A stretch of DNA of 64,000 bases from Imbricaverruca yamaguchii (GCA_034440575.1 JAOTOL010001524.1:509501-573500); one strand, 5' to 3'. Counted from the first letter of the stretch, positions 34,996 through 47,640 are shown. Program-made: numbers and translations. The notes: generated by a model not told the origin, from the sequence alone.

Positions 34996-36130
34996 GCTCC
35001 TCCAAAACTCGAAGGCCCGGCGGCACAAACTACGCATTGAGACTGCCCAACAGCGGTATCGGCATTTTATCGACGACGCGTATGGGAAGTTACGTGGGCG
35101 GGAAGTCAAAACACCGGCTTGTTCAGGCGGAAGCCGACTTAAAAGTTCGCTGCCACTAAATTGAGACGCACTCATATGGCACATAGTAAATGTCCCAGCA
35201 ATCTTTAAATGGTTGTTAAAATTGATGAGACCATTTTGATAAGGGAAATTTCACGCCAGAAGCTGTCTCAATGCTCCTCTAGCTGGGAGCCAGGTGCATT
35301 AGCTTGCAGCTGCTTTTCCACTTCTGTATTTACAACGTGTAGTGCGATTGAGTTTCGACTTCCATCGCTTTGACCAGCATGCGAAGCTATCAGGATCATT
35401 TTGTATAGCGCTAGTGTTAACAAGTTTCCTAGTGGCTGTGCATTTTTATTTTCGACATAATAAATGCAGTTATCTTTACAACGTTGCGAACATCATTGAA
35501 TTGCAAACAGCGATGGGTCATGGGATCCACGTTGCGTTCATCGACAGAAGTAAGAAGCGAACCATATTTACCTATGCGTGAATATGTAATGCCACAAGTC
35601 CAAAATTTGAGAAAGCAAATTATCAATATTTTCAGGTTATGTTTGCATTAAATTGAGTAAATAATGATTTCAAGCTGATTCCTTTCTCGAATGCGTTCCA
35701 ATCCCACAAACCGCTTCCTTTCATCATATCCTGGATATTTTAGCACGTTTTAATGTGGAGGATGCTGCGGATGCCTAGGATCTAGGCGTGATGCGGCCAC
35801 AGCCATGATCTTGAATGTGATAATAGTGTGTGGTAATAATTGGATGCGATTTAAACTGAGCCCCATCAGAACACCAGCTGAGCCCGCTATACATTAGCAG
35901 CTATCAGTATGTTACAAGAGTTTCAACAATTTCTGACAAGAGTTTCAACAGGAAGTACGTTGTCCTAAGGATAACAACGGAACCATAAGAACTAAATGTA
36001 CAAATACCTGCAAATCAGTAGATCGATTTGCTGATCTCTATGGAAATTCCACACACCATGCGAATTCGAGGTGGGCTGCGTTCTCTAAGAGTGAAAATTG
36101 ATGCTATAAAAAGGGCTCACGTGACTGAAG
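34996..36130. other. Non-coding stretch, nothing recognised
   Basis: AT-rich in its second half. The duplicated phrase GACAAGAGTTTCAACA occurs near 35935-35950. Nothing else was recognised. Confidence 0.45.
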
Positions 36131-36135
36131 CCTTA

Positions 36136-36967
36136 ACCCGTCCCGTCTCGGGGGGTCTTCAACCGCCCCCCTCAGGTCTTTTCGAGGATAGCGGACGAAC
36201 GGCGCGGGGTAGCACGCCCAAATTTGACATACCTTTTCCTACACTCATTTTACATGCTGATTCAAAATATCTAGGTCAGGTCATCCAGGGTTACCGAGTT
36301 ATTCAAGATCAAGTGAGGTCACCCCAAAAAGTTCAACCAGTCGTCACGCTTGAACAGATACAGATATTTGAATGCAACTTTCAGCGTTTACTTATCTTTA
36401 TGGATGCAACAAAACGTACGAGTTGAATTTTTTTTCGTTTTTGACTACATATAAATGTTGCGTATTTGCCATATTCCAGTTGAAACACAGGATTCTGGCT
36501 AAAGTAAGCCTTTTTTTAATTAGGGAAAGTCGACTTCCAACAACGTTTTTCGGTCTGCTCTACTCATTGGGAAAGGAAAATTAAAGAAAACTTGAAAACT
36601 CAAAATTTTGAAATCTCAAAAAAACAAAAATGTATTTTGGGGGCCAACAAAAATTATAGCCGTGGTCGATTTCGCTGTCCTTTTCTCATTCCAAATAAAT
36701 TTTGTTTTTTTTCATATATCCGCAGAATAAACTCCCCAGAGTCAAAAACATAATGCAAGTCGTGAAAAGTCGTCAAAATCTAGCCCCCCTGTGACGCCAC
36801 TTTTAGGGTTTTTTTTTAGGGGTGGACCCGGACCGTACTCGTCGAGCGCTTTCTGATGACACCTCTTTCGTTTTCGTGCGATGCTTAGTTTGGATTTTAG
36901 AGGGGGTCTTCAACCCCCCCCCCCCCGAGACGGGGTGTGAGGATTTGACCGGAAAGACGGCGCGGGT
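36136..36967 (+). mobile_element. Family B DNA transposon, copy 3
   Basis: This 832-bp copy is bordered by TA on both sides (within TTAA at each end). It starts ACCCGTCCCGTCTCGGGGGG and ends GAGACGGGGTGTGAGG, then TTGACCGGAAAGACGGCGC, then GGGT. It has the best-preserved ends of the four and shows the asymmetric terminal repeat clearly. The interior includes GGTCAGGTCATCC and GTGAGGTCACC. There is no transposase. Because TTAA also appears at both ends of this copy, a piggyBac-like origin was considered, but the other copies support only TA. Confidence 0.9.
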
Positions 36968-36969
36968 TA

Positions 36970-38000
36970 AAACCGTCTCTCGTTCCCGATTACAATGCGA
37001 AGTCTACGTAGCTTACATCACGTGAAAGGCTATGGCTCACCTTCCCAATATTTAAAGTTCCTCAATTCTTCGATACATTTTGATTTTGACACGGATTAAT
37101 ATGCAGTAGCAAACTGGCTTTTGTTCACTTTTTCTGTGCAACAACAACCAGGTGAATTAGCATACACGTAGGTAGGCAGATAGGTAGGACCACTAACTAC
37201 GTATTCAATGGGATACTGAAGAGTCATGCAGAAGGATATGGCTTTTCCTTCAGACTTTTTGCAAATTATATAATATGATATGATTATGAATGGTAATTAC
37301 TGAGCAGGCTCACCTATTTTATCGAATAAATACCTACCAGGCATATGTCTAGAGATAGCTAGGTAGGCAATGTAGACATACGTCGACATTAGACATTGGT
37401 TGACATCAATGTAGACATAGACATACATATGCAAGATTGCAAGATCATATCATAGAGGTGAATCGATGGTAACATGCAGTCAGAAACACTACGTATGCAA
37501 CACTTGCCACGATATGTTCTTCTAATAATGAACTTTTTTATATCGGAATGGTATCCAGTTTGAACCCCTGCCTCCACTCTCCCAGAATCACTTTTAGCAG
37601 CTTCATGGATGTGTTTGAATAGCGCGTCAACTGTTTGTTGATGTGCTACGAAATGTTCATTTTACGTGCATATGATACCTTCATATGTATGGTGTTAATC
37701 ATAGACTGCAAAGCAAAATACAAAATGGCCACCTTTAAATATGCGTCATATTATGTACATTTTGCACTATTCATCTAGTGTGTTGTTGAGGTTCAATAAT
37801 GTGTGCTTGTTTTTTGGATGCTCCGTAAATGTTTATTAGCATTTATATAAAATGCCTTTTGGAATCACTCGTTTTAATTTGCATAGCGTATAATCTTGTA
37901 ATCAAACAAAAACCCAGTGGAAACAACCAAATGGAAAATGAGGCGCAGGCCTGTATATTTATGTACTAGTCAGATCTAGCCCCTGCCCTAAAAGCCCGCA
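36970..38000. other. Non-coding, AT-rich; short GTAGACATA-type repeats
   Basis: Short repeats of TAGGTAGGCAGATAGGTAGG type (37167-37190) and GACATAGACATAC type (37370-37430) occur. The 37875-37935 segment is paralogous to the flanks of family A copy 2 (see the separate entry). Confidence 0.45.
37875..37935 (+). repeat. Paralogous empty site for family A copy 2
   Basis: CATAGCGTATAATCTTGTAAT and the following AAACAAAAACCCAGTGGAAA match the two flanks of the transposon at 38888-39903 once the element and one TA are removed. The joined flanks read CATAGCATATTATATTGTAAT, with 18 of 21 identical, and about 30 further bases downstream are also well matched. The segment is therefore part of an older local repeat whose second copy was later hit by the transposon. 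Confidence 0.8.
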
Positions 38001-38220
38001 GACAAGACACCGGGCCGGACGTATTTGAACTCTGCCCCGAACCACGTCTGGTCTTGTCGGGGCGGAGTCGCCGCCGGGTTGAGGGGATCCGACGGTGGGG
38101 AGCTACCAGCGCAACCCGCTCCTGCCCTCCGCCGATGGCGCTAGCGTCGCCGGTGGCTGCAGACGAGACTTGGCTCCGGCCCGGCCGAGTCGTGGCCGCC
38201 ACGGTGGTATTCCGCAGAAG
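38000..38220. other. GC-rich patch
   Basis: About 200 bp rich in GC and CpG, standing out from AT-rich surroundings. No coding motif or tandem structure was seen. It might be the 5' part of an unrecognised retroposon or a CpG island. Confidence 0.35.
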
Positions 38221-38807
38221 GGTTACCTGACGACAATTCGCTGGGGTGTGTTATGAAGTCTGCCGGTCTGTCCGACACATCTGGCCATGGCTGGCTGTTG
38301 GTCCTCGGTGACAATAATATCGAAGAACAACCGTGAGCCGCTCTCCAGAATGAGCACGGTTAATCCGACAGAGAAGATCCACCACTGACACTGATTGTAT
38401 TGATTCGTGTGCTAATCTGGGATGTCACAATGTTACTGAGTCCACCCGTGGTGCCAATAATGCGCATCAACCGTTGGCCTTGCGCTTGTTGGAGGGTTAT
38501 TTGCTGTTGCTTCGGCCAAGGATATTGTTTTTGATTCCAACGTCCTTGAGGTAATGGTAGGACGACTGGTTAAGCATTCCGTTGTATCACATACAAATGC
38601 GCTAAGTTACAGACGCAGACTCTTAGCGCATTACGACGATCCTTATTATGTCTCATTGCTTGGTGTGTTGGGACGGACTACAAGGAAATGATGCTGTTCA
38701 CCTGTTGAAGTTGAACTATCTGACAAAAACACTTCAAGTATTTTCATGGGCACGTGGATGACTAGGGTACCACCCGCAGTATACTCATCCTGCGCTCTGC
38801 ATTGTAT

Positions 38808-38880
38808 CTCAGTCCCTCCCCTCTCTCTCTCTTCTCTCACTCGTTCCCTTCTTCTCTCTGTCACTGTCTCTCTTTTTACA
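38808..38880. repeat. (CT)n-rich tract
   Basis: Interrupted CT/TCTC tract directly left of family A copy 2. A shorter (CT)n occurs at 39955-39975, on the other side of the element. Confidence 0.8.
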
Positions 38881-38887
38881 TAGCATA

Positions 38888-39903
38888 TCACGCGCACGTC
38901 CAGGGGCAGATATCTGCCCCCTGCGATTTTTCCTAATTTGCCGCCATACTAATCGGGTTAGCAAGGCAAAACCTCGCATGGCTGCTCATTCGTCTTTTCT
39001 GCATATCCTCATCATTTTTAATCCTGGGTCATCTCAGGTCAGGTCACCAGGTCAGGCAAAGTGACCCAACGTCCCTCTGAGTTCTAGGTGGCATAACTTC
39101 CACAATAACTGGGCGGTTGATTTAAAACTTATCACACGTCATGAGCTCATCAGGGACCATGATATATATCTCGTTTTTTTCGTAGTATTGACCTGAGGTC
39201 AGGTCGCGGAATGGCTTCCCCATTATAGGGTCATGGTAAAGTATACAAATGTTTCCTGGTTACATATTTGCTCTCGGAATGACCTCACAACGGTTGTAGC
39301 ATGTAGTTGGAAGCTATGCTCAATGTTACTGCTGACATTTTTGCTCAGTGGCCTCACCAAGGCCATCTGCGGTCACCTGAGATCACTAGCACATTACTGC
39401 GAATTATATCGCACTGCATTGAGCTAGAAGGTTGAAATTACCGTCATTGTGCTTGTATCGCCAAGACGTGTCGATTGATACATTACATGCCCTCCCTAGG
39501 CTACTTCATGACCTTGACCTATGGTCATAGTTTCGGTTGACCTGATCTTAAATCGCACCGCCTATTGTCGATAGCACATTTCAAGAACTGTCGAATAGCG
39601 GTCGCCGTTTGTTTCTATCTGTTACAGGTCCTGAGATATGTATCTATCTGAGAGTCCCATCCGATCTGGTCGAATTTGACCTATGATGACCCAGTGACCT
39701 GAATATTTACCTGGGCGAAAAAAATGACCGAAGCACTTTCGATGGAGCCTTTCACCAGCTATCTAACGCCGTTTTATATTTATCCCTAACTAGCATAGTT
39801 CTAGAGATATGAGGGGCAGATATTTGCCCCTCCCCGGACCTGCGAAGTTGGCACGGACCGCCGGACATGCGAAGTTGGCGCGGACCGCCGGACGTGCGAG
39901 TGA
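38888..39903 (-). mobile_element. Family A DNA transposon, copy 2 (inverted)
   Basis: This 1,016-bp copy of the element at 2376-3383 lies in opposite orientation. It starts TCACGCGCACGTCC and ends GGACGTGCGAGTGA, with TA on each side. The left subterminal palindrome GGGGCAGATATCTGCCCC (38903-38920) is perfect; the right one (39813-39830) has one mismatch. The right end contains two copies of a ~32-bp subrepeat (GCGAAGTTGGC, CGGACCGCCGGAC). Its interior carries about 18 GGTCA/TGACC pentamers, as in copy 1. No transposase is encoded. Insertion boundaries are confirmed by the empty-site paralogue at 37875-37935. Confidence 0.9.
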
Positions 39904-40329
39904 TATTATATTGTAATTAAACAAAAGCTTCAGTGGCAACAACCAAACTCAGTTCCTCTCTCTCTCTCACTCTTCACACTATTGTGCCATCCTCCTTCAT
40001 CCAAAAGTCTCTAAATAGTTAATTCTGGTCAAAACCACCTTCATCTTAACATCAAACCTAAAATGAACCCCAAGGAGAATGTGGTCGCTAATAAAATGGC
40101 ATGTAAACCAGATGGCCTTTCCACTTGTGCTTTTTCATCACACCATGGCAATTACAGGCACGAAAGAAAATGCCAATCTTCTGAATCCGGTGTTTGCGTG
40201 TAGATTTGGTGACCGGACCGTCTCCAAATGCCCTACTACTGCATCAATCACTGTCACAGTCCTTTCGATTTTCACATCCTCTGGCGATCGCGTTCGTGAT
40301 ATCCTCCCTTCAATGCCAGCAGTCAGACA

Positions 40330-40600
40330 TGCGATCAAGATGGAGCTAGTGCGCTTGAGCCGGAAAGTAAGCCTCTGAGCTCTCTGTCTCTCTTGGAAGT
40401 ATGCCTGTCTGCCTTTTGATCATCGCGTCTTCCCAAGGGAGTGGAAATGAACACACATTGTTCCACTTTTCAAACAAGGTGACAGAAAATACCTGGAAAA
40501 TCATCGATATGTGATATCGCGTGCTAGTTTGAGACCGTATTCGGTTCAGTTTATCCAGATTTGAGAAAATGTTTCGAGTGTCTAGCTATGAACGCGCTTC
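40330..40600 (+). pseudogene. LINE reverse transcriptase N-terminal fragment
   Basis: One plus-strand frame reads PFDHRVFPREWK, one stop, THIVPLFKQGDRKYLENHRY, then VISRASLRP. This matches the start of a LINE RT, whose usual form is P--WK---I-P-FKKGDR---ENYRPISL. The downstream segment YPDLRKCFECL may continue it after a frameshift. No catalytic motif remains. It is a short, stop-containing relic of a LINE that may differ from the other LINE pieces in the window. Confidence 0.82.
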
Positions 40601-41104
40601 TCCACCATGTTGTCCTGTCTTGTACAAGGCATAGCAAGCATTTCTCCCCACCCGTGTGTTTCAAAATTCGCGGCTTGACTTAACCACGCCTGGGAATATA
40701 TTCATACTAAATTCTCAACCGATGCTGTTAAGACTGAGTTCTCTTGGGTTTCCATAGTGTGAAGCTCAAATATCTAATTCGAAAGGTGCAAAACGGAGCC
40801 AATATTTCATACCTACCTCACGTTCCGCGAACGTTGAGGATTGATGATAATGTGCATGGCCAATTAATTTTTGAAGGCATAGGCTGTTTTCTGCACACTA
40901 CGTGGGGTAGTGTACCCAAGCGGTTTGTCACTTAGTGGAAATTAATTGGAGGGTAAGCAGGTCATATATGAGCAGACGGTATTGTTCAAGCTCACGTCGC
41001 CGCCTGTCCAGCTGTAAGTCTTGAAGTCAACTGTAAGTCAACTGTAATCCCTCTTGGTCTTGAAGATGCTATGAAATGTATGGAAAGGACGCTACGCAAG
41101 CCCT
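40601..41104. other. Non-coding stretch, nothing recognised
   Basis: No further RT motif could be picked out downstream of the fragment. Confidence 0.4.
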
Positions 41105-41330
<226 letters not shown>

Positions 41331-42310
41331 GAGGTAGGCTCTATCATGGTCATGGATGGTGACGTTTGCTGGGTCGATATATGAGCAGGCATCACACATC
41401 GTGGTTCATGAAGAAGCCATACAAGTAAAAGAAGAATGATCACAGCGAAGTAATTAGGATTTGATTGAATGGGCTCAGTTATATATTTCTCTTGTAGTAT
41501 AGCAATATTGAGCACTTTTACAAAGTGTGAAATCAGTCGTTATATTATATTGACAAGAGTGTAGCATTGTACCGTATTGAAGCATAAGTATCACACATAA
41601 TCTATCTGACCTACCTACCCGTCGCCACTACTGCTCTTTTACAGATGGTTCTAAGTTCTATGTTTTGGGAAACGAGGAGAGGGAAATGTATCAACCACTG
41701 ATATTAATTCCTGATCTGTAAACAAAATCGCTGAACCATTATTGTAAGGTCAGGATATTAGCTTGCAGGGCCAGATGAAATGCATCATGCTGTTCTGAAA
41801 TCGCTATAAATATCTTGCATGTCATGACTGAGCCGGGCCGGGTACGAGCTTCATCCATAGCAAACTCGACATGTTTGATAGTGCTCTAGCCTCATGCCAT
41901 CTGGTATCGTCCGGGCTAGGCTTAGAAAATTGAACCCGTTTCGTGCTCTGGCTCGGAAGACGTGCAACACGAATCCGTTCATCAACGTCCAATGCACGAA
42001 ATCGTGCAAAATTTGGCCAACTCAACAGTACGATCTGGGGAAGATCCGAGCTTTTTCCTTCCAGGCTGTGGACGTTGTTCAGGATCAATATTGCTGCATG
42101 TTGTGGGCTCAGACGGCTTTCCCGGATTTCTTCTTACGTCATCGACGAAATCTGCAATGAAATAGAATGGTGGCGTCACTGCCCAGCAGTAGTCTCCTAT
42201 TCTGCACTTAAATACCGTCCTCCTGTCCGGGTGTCGTCGGCGTTTCCCACGGGTCCTGGCTGTCGTCAGCGTCACCGTGCTCAGCGAGCTAACAGCATCA
42301 GCGGCAGTGC
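41331..42310. other. Non-coding stretch, nothing recognised
   Basis: Overlapping frames up to 154 codons near 41900-42440 run into the 74-bp minisatellite and show no motif. Confidence 0.45.
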
Positions 42311-42313
42311 TGC

Positions 42314-43118
42314 GTGATCTCACCAACCACCTCCAGTTCTGCCGAGTGCCAGGCAGGCTAACAGCGTCAATACCAGCAGCAGAGCTCGTGACCTCACACC
42401 AACCACTTCGAGTTCTGCCGAGTGCCAGGCAGGCTAACAGCGTCAATACCAGCAGCGGCTCGTGACCTCACCAACCACCTCAGTTCTGCCGAGTGCCAGG
42501 CAGGCTACAGCGTATACCGCGCAGGCTCGTGACCTCACAACACCTCGTCTGCAGTGCGGGCAGGTAACGGCGCCGTCCTACACCTCGGTTCTGCGGTGGG
42601 GGAACGGGTCCCTCACACCGTTCTGCGTGCCGGCGGCTCGCGTCACGCGCGGCTCGCGACCTCCCAACACCGTTCTGGCGAGTGCCGGCGGCCACAGCGT
42701 TACCGCAGGAGCTCGTGCCTCACCAACCACCTCGAGTTCTGGAGTGCCAGGCAGGCCAACAGCGTCAATACCAGCAGCGAGCTCGTGACCTCACCAACCA
42801 CCTCGAGTTCTGCCGAGTGCCAGGCAGGCTAACAGCGTCAATACCAGCAGCAGAGCTCGTGACCTCACCAACCACCTCGAGTTCTGCCGAGTGCCAGGCA
42901 GGCTAACAGCGTCAATACCAGCAGCAGAGCTCGTGACCTCACCAACCACCTCCAGTTCTGCCGAGTGCCAGGCAGGCTCACAGCGTCAATACCAGCAGCA
43001 GAGCTCGCGACCTCACCAACCACCTCCAGTTCTGGCGAGTGTCAGGCAGGCCAACAGCGTCAATACCAGCAGCAGAGCTTGTGACCTCACCAACCACCTC
43101 CAGTTCTGCCGAGTGCCA
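42314..43118. repeat. 74-bp minisatellite, ~10 units
   Basis: Units of GCTCGTGACCTCACCAACCA, then CCTCCAGTTCTGCCGAGTGC, then CAGGCAGGCTAACAGCGTCA and ATACCAGCAGCAGA recur with a 74-bp period at both ends. The middle third (about 42490-42715) consists of shortened, diverged units. The period is not a multiple of three, so no frame persists for long. Confidence 0.95.
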
Positions 43119-43119
43119 C

Positions 43120-45120
43120 CGTGCGCCCAAATTGCATAGGTCAAGCGCCTCGACCCCTGGACTTGGGGTTGACTGTTGCTAACGCCAAGCTCAGATTCCA
43201 CGAACGGTAAATAGATAATGCCATCGCACAGTTTGGAGGTCGTAATTACGGGTAATTTGGAACCATAATAATAGCCATATAGCCATATGGCTAACCAACA
43301 AGATAGCCACAAATGATAAGGTCAACATTAATGGATAATTTGAATGCAGCTCCATCATAAAATAGCACGTTTAAAAAGCCCTGTCGCAATCTATTGAACC
43401 GCTGCACTCTGGTTGCACATGCGACAAGAAGTTTGTTGGGTTTGTTGCACAGTTACAAAACTTTTTGCCAGTGTTTTATTCGGAGCTTAGAGGGAAATGT
43501 GTTGCCGCGCATTGGAACACATGCGAATGGTATTCCTACTTTCCAACAAGGAGCCTTTTGTATTTCAATTTGAATGATGGTGAGGAAGTTCTCACGCAGG
43601 TCAAATGCTGTTAGTCCAATTAAACTCTAATTCGCCACATCAGGAGCCGGCCTTAATCAAGTGTTAAATTGCTGAGCCACAGCAGTGAAGCGTACATTGT
43701 AAATAGTCTTCCGTCAAGGATCGGTTACAGGTTGAAGAGTGACACTTGAGTTCACGAAGTTAAAAATATGTACTGGTATTTTTAATCTGAGTCATTAAGT
43801 CAATTTAAGTACATAACTCGTTTCGTTGTACCATTGCGAGCGAGACGTTTCATGGCAGCAGCTGCACTTGTTTCAGCACCTAGCGAACTGTTAAGCGTTT
43901 CAGCATTTCAAACCGCCCTGGCAGCGGACAGAACCGCTTCCGCGAGCAGACAAGACGGAAATTGATGAAGTTGGTTGCCTAGAATGATAATTACTGGAAT
44001 AGTTTGTAAGCTGAGCTAAGAAATCGATTATCTTTGCCATTCACTTCATGGTAGTATCTGGAATTATTCCTGTTGGCTTCGCGTCCAGTCTAATTTGATT
44101 CAATCAGGTGTTGGAAGATTCAATTAGTGAAGCTTCATGCCAATGTACTTTGCATTACTTTGCACCTCTGTGTTTGCAATAGCGCATGAAGTTGATACAA
44201 CGAAACGTCCAAGATAACCTAAATCATGCTTTAATGAGGATAATATGTGCACAAAAATGTTCCTGTGGAGTATTAACTCGCACCCTGCCGGGGACGGTCA
44301 GACTCTGCCCTCCCCCTGCTCCTCCCCCTCTCCGTCGCGATATCTCAGAAACGGCTACGGATATGGGCCGAAATCTTTCAAGGGTTTCTCCGGTATCAAT
44401 TCTGCACAGCTTGACATAGACAATAGAAATAGCATAGACAACAGCTTGACAGTTTGACATAGACATAGACAATAGACAAATTTGCTCATTCCAAATGGAA
44501 GAGAAATTATGTCACAGTGGCGTCATTGTCGGCGATTTTCAGGCTATGAAATTGTTACGCAGGCCACACTTTTTGCCCATGAATATTGAGACACAAGAAT
44601 ATTCGACTGTCTTGACCAGACTTGAGTACCAACGCTATGGCGAGTGGAGCTTTTCATTTTTTACCTGGTCTGTGACCGTATTCATGATGTGAAAAACATA
44701 TGTTTCATAAGTTTTTGGATCACCTGAATCAGCGCACAGAATTGTCCTTCGAGTCGATTCGACCAGTGCGATAGTTCCCGTGGTATTTAGAGGCGAAATT
44801 TGACCCTCTCAGCACGGGGCGCTCGACTCTGGACCCCAGCAAGGTGCGGGTAAATGTATCACGACGGGGTGGGATCAAGAATAAGAAAGGTCTCGTGAAG
44901 CCATTTGCCGATGTCAAGTTAGTATACAATAATTGTCGCTTGATTTGATGATCGGATTGTTTGTTGTGACACATGCAAATACAATCAAGGACGGACAACA
45001 CGAAAACAAGCAAGCGGCTGCCTATATACAAATGATATAAATTGGTTGACCTTTGTGGTGTTGAATGCTCTTTGAAGTTCAATCTCATGCAATAATTGTT
45101 CCGAGAATAGCTTGAACTGA
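43120..45120. other. Non-coding stretch, nothing recognised
   Basis: Ordinary sequence. The short repeat GACATAGACAATAGA lies near 44415-44480. No coding or mobile element feature was recognised. Confidence 0.5.
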
Positions 45121-45236
45121 CCTGAATGCCGTACGGTGTGCTCCTTGCTTCGCAGAGAGCTCAGTTGGTTAAGCCATCAGCCTGTCTTGGTCTCCCCTGT
45201 TCTTTGCGTTTCTTCACGCGCTCGTATAGACGCTGG

Positions 45237-45965
45237 CTGGGAGGGTCACCTGGCCTGATCACGCCGGGATCACCCGGCAGCGCGGTGTCCGTATCGATTC
45301 AGCATTGGCGGGACTGGGAGACCTAAACTAGGCCGGTGGGCCTAAGGCCATACCCGGCAACGTGTGTCCGTATCGATTAGCATTGGCGGGGCTGAGGTAC
45401 CTGACAACTGGCCTGATCAGGCCGATCACCGGCAACGTGGTGTCCGTATCGATTCAGCATTGGCGGGACTGGGAGGGTCACCTGACAACTGGCCTGATCA
45501 GGCCGGGATCACCCGGCAACGTGGTGTCCGTATCGATTCAGCATTGGCGGGGCTGGGAGGGTCACCTGACAACTGGCCTGATCAGGCCGGGATCACCCGG
45601 CAACGTGGTGTCCGTATCGATTCAGCATTGGCGGGGCTGGGAGGGTCACCTGACAACTGGCCTGATCAGGCCGGGATCACCCGGCAGCGTGGTGTCCGTA
45701 TCGATTGTTGGCGGGGCTGGGAGGGTCACCTGACAACTGGCCTGATCAGGCCGGGGATCACCCGGCAACGTGGTGTCCGTATCGATTCAGCATTGGCGGG
45801 GCTGGGAGGGTCACCTGACAACTGGCCTGATCAGGCCGGGATCACCCGGCAACGTGGTGTCCGTATCGATTCAGCATTGGCGGGGCTGGGAGGGTCACCT
45901 GACAACTGGCCTGATCAGGCCGGGGATCACCCGGCAGCGCGGTCTCCACATCGGTGCATTGGCGG
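45237..45965. repeat. 84-bp minisatellite with 14-bp palindrome, ~8-9 units
   Basis: Units contain GTGTCCGTATCGATTCAGC, ATTGGCGGGGCTGGGAGGG, TCACCTGACAACT and the perfect palindrome GGCCTGATCAGGCC (for example 45491-45504). The spacing of GTATCG is 79, 76, 84, 84, 84, 81 and 84 bp. Because 84 is 28 codons, all frames stay open in the uniform part, which explains the 286-codon and 123-codon frames; these are not genes. The first two units are diverged, and the central ones are almost identical. Confidence 0.96.
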
Positions 45966-47640
45966 CATGTTAGACTCTCGGCCAAAGCTCTGCCTGTCTT
46001 TGAACTGGAATGAACAATCTGGCGGTGGAATTCACGCAACAAGCTTTGCTAGACATCGGGTGCTGTCCAATAAATCCATCACAGCAAAGATTCGAACCAA
46101 ACTATTTTTTTTAAAAACACGTTTCGTTGGTCAACAGCGGCTTTTGTGCTCCAGGTGGGCGGACCGAGAGCTTCAGTATCGGTCGCCTGCAGTCGGCGTT
46201 GCAGTAGTTCGCGCACGGTGGTAATTGGACGTCCTGAAACCGGCGCTGAACTAACAGACTCATGTAGAGATGCATCGGCAGCATCACTCACCACGCCAGT
46301 CACGCCCACCGGCAACGAAGCTTCTCACTGAAGCAACTCAATTGCCCACGCATCAGGACACACTTCGCTGCTGAATACTTGGTGCCCGACTTAGGTTCAG
46401 TGCATCATTAGTACTGCTTACCCATATCGCCGTGTCACAATGCAAAGTTTAACTGAAACAAATGCCGGTGCGGTCCAGGCGGCAGCTCAGCCTCCCGACT
46501 GCCGGACATGATAGGACATGCATCAGTACGGTGGCACAGCCACCAGCGTGACTTGATAACAAATGGTTTTGTATTGCAATGGTGTCTGGAGATATTTCGA
46601 AAAGAAGGGAGGAAAACGATATAATGGCTACGAACGGAGCACATCTGGGACCGAAGGCATGAGATTGCTCTGATGAAATATCCAAGTGCTTTGGTTTTTT
46701 ATTTTCAAGTTTCTTGGGTATTTCACCAAGGGGACACAGTTCCCTACACTGTCTTTTTAAACCAACCCTGTCGATATGAGCGTTGCCATTCATTGCTATC
46801 TCGCCCGTCCTAGCTATTAGATATCCTTGAAGCCATGATTTTGACCGCTCTTGGAAAATCACCCTAAATTAACACCTTTTCAACCGGTGACCTGATTTTG
46901 ACCTCGTTTAGCTATGTGTAACTTTGCGATTTTTGGTCCACAGACAAAAAAGTGTGACATTGAAAGATCAAGCATTCAACTATCAGAAGATATGCCAAAG
47001 GTGAGTACAATGGCTCCTCGCGTTCGGCGGTTATCCAGAAAACAAAACAAAGAGGAAGGAGCAGATTCCCCTCCTCGACAGTTCTAGGGTTACTCGCTGG
47101 ACAAGGCAACACATTTGGATCTGGATCAATGCAATGGTAATTGATACATTTCGCCAGTGTGTCGTGTACGAAAACTATTTCATGGTATCAATGTCATGGA
47201 AATAGCTAAATAAGCACGTTGCCATCATCAATAAAACCAACTAACCAATGGTCTTCAGCTGCAGGTATTTCAGCTGGACTTCTTTAGTCGGTTACAACAT
47301 CTTAATCTCCTTATCGCTCATAATAATAAATCCATAATCAGTTCCAGATGGCATAGTGAAGTCGAATCGCCTAGTGGCAGGCTACACCGGGCAATGAATA
47401 ATTGAGCAGTGTCAATTTGACAGAGTCTGCTTAGGCCACGTCCACACAGAAGATGTCCGTGAAAGCAGGCTGTGCTCCACTAATCTTTCATGGGCGATTC
47501 GTTATTTGTCAGTTCTACCGCCGTTGCCAACGAAGGCCGATTGTTGCCGCATCGACTCCCACGCCCCTGCATGCAACTTGCAGGCTGTGCTGTATCGGCT
47601 CACGGCTCAAACAAAGGCTATCGGCTCGGCAATGCGGGAG
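45966..47640. other. Non-coding stretch, nothing recognised
   Basis: A minus-strand frame at 46079-46315 (with the phrase VSGRPITTVRELLQRRLQAT) looks somewhat protein-like, but I cannot assign it. Otherwise featureless. Confidence 0.4.

Noticed and set aside
36132..36970. piggyBac-type element with TTAA duplication
   Set aside because: TTAA is seen at both ends of this copy only. The other three family B copies have TTAG, CTAA or TTTA variants, whereas TA is present at all eight ends.
45157..45180. A tRNA or SINE head (AGCTCAGTTGGTTAAGC)
   Set aside because: Only an A-box-like word is present; no proper B box lies at the right distance. Kept only as a hint in the note on the 84-bp array.
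45364..46224. 286-codon open frame on the plus strand
   Set aside because: It is created by the 84-bp tandem repeat, whose period is 28 codons. All frames through the uniform part stay open, and the non-repeat end has no motif.
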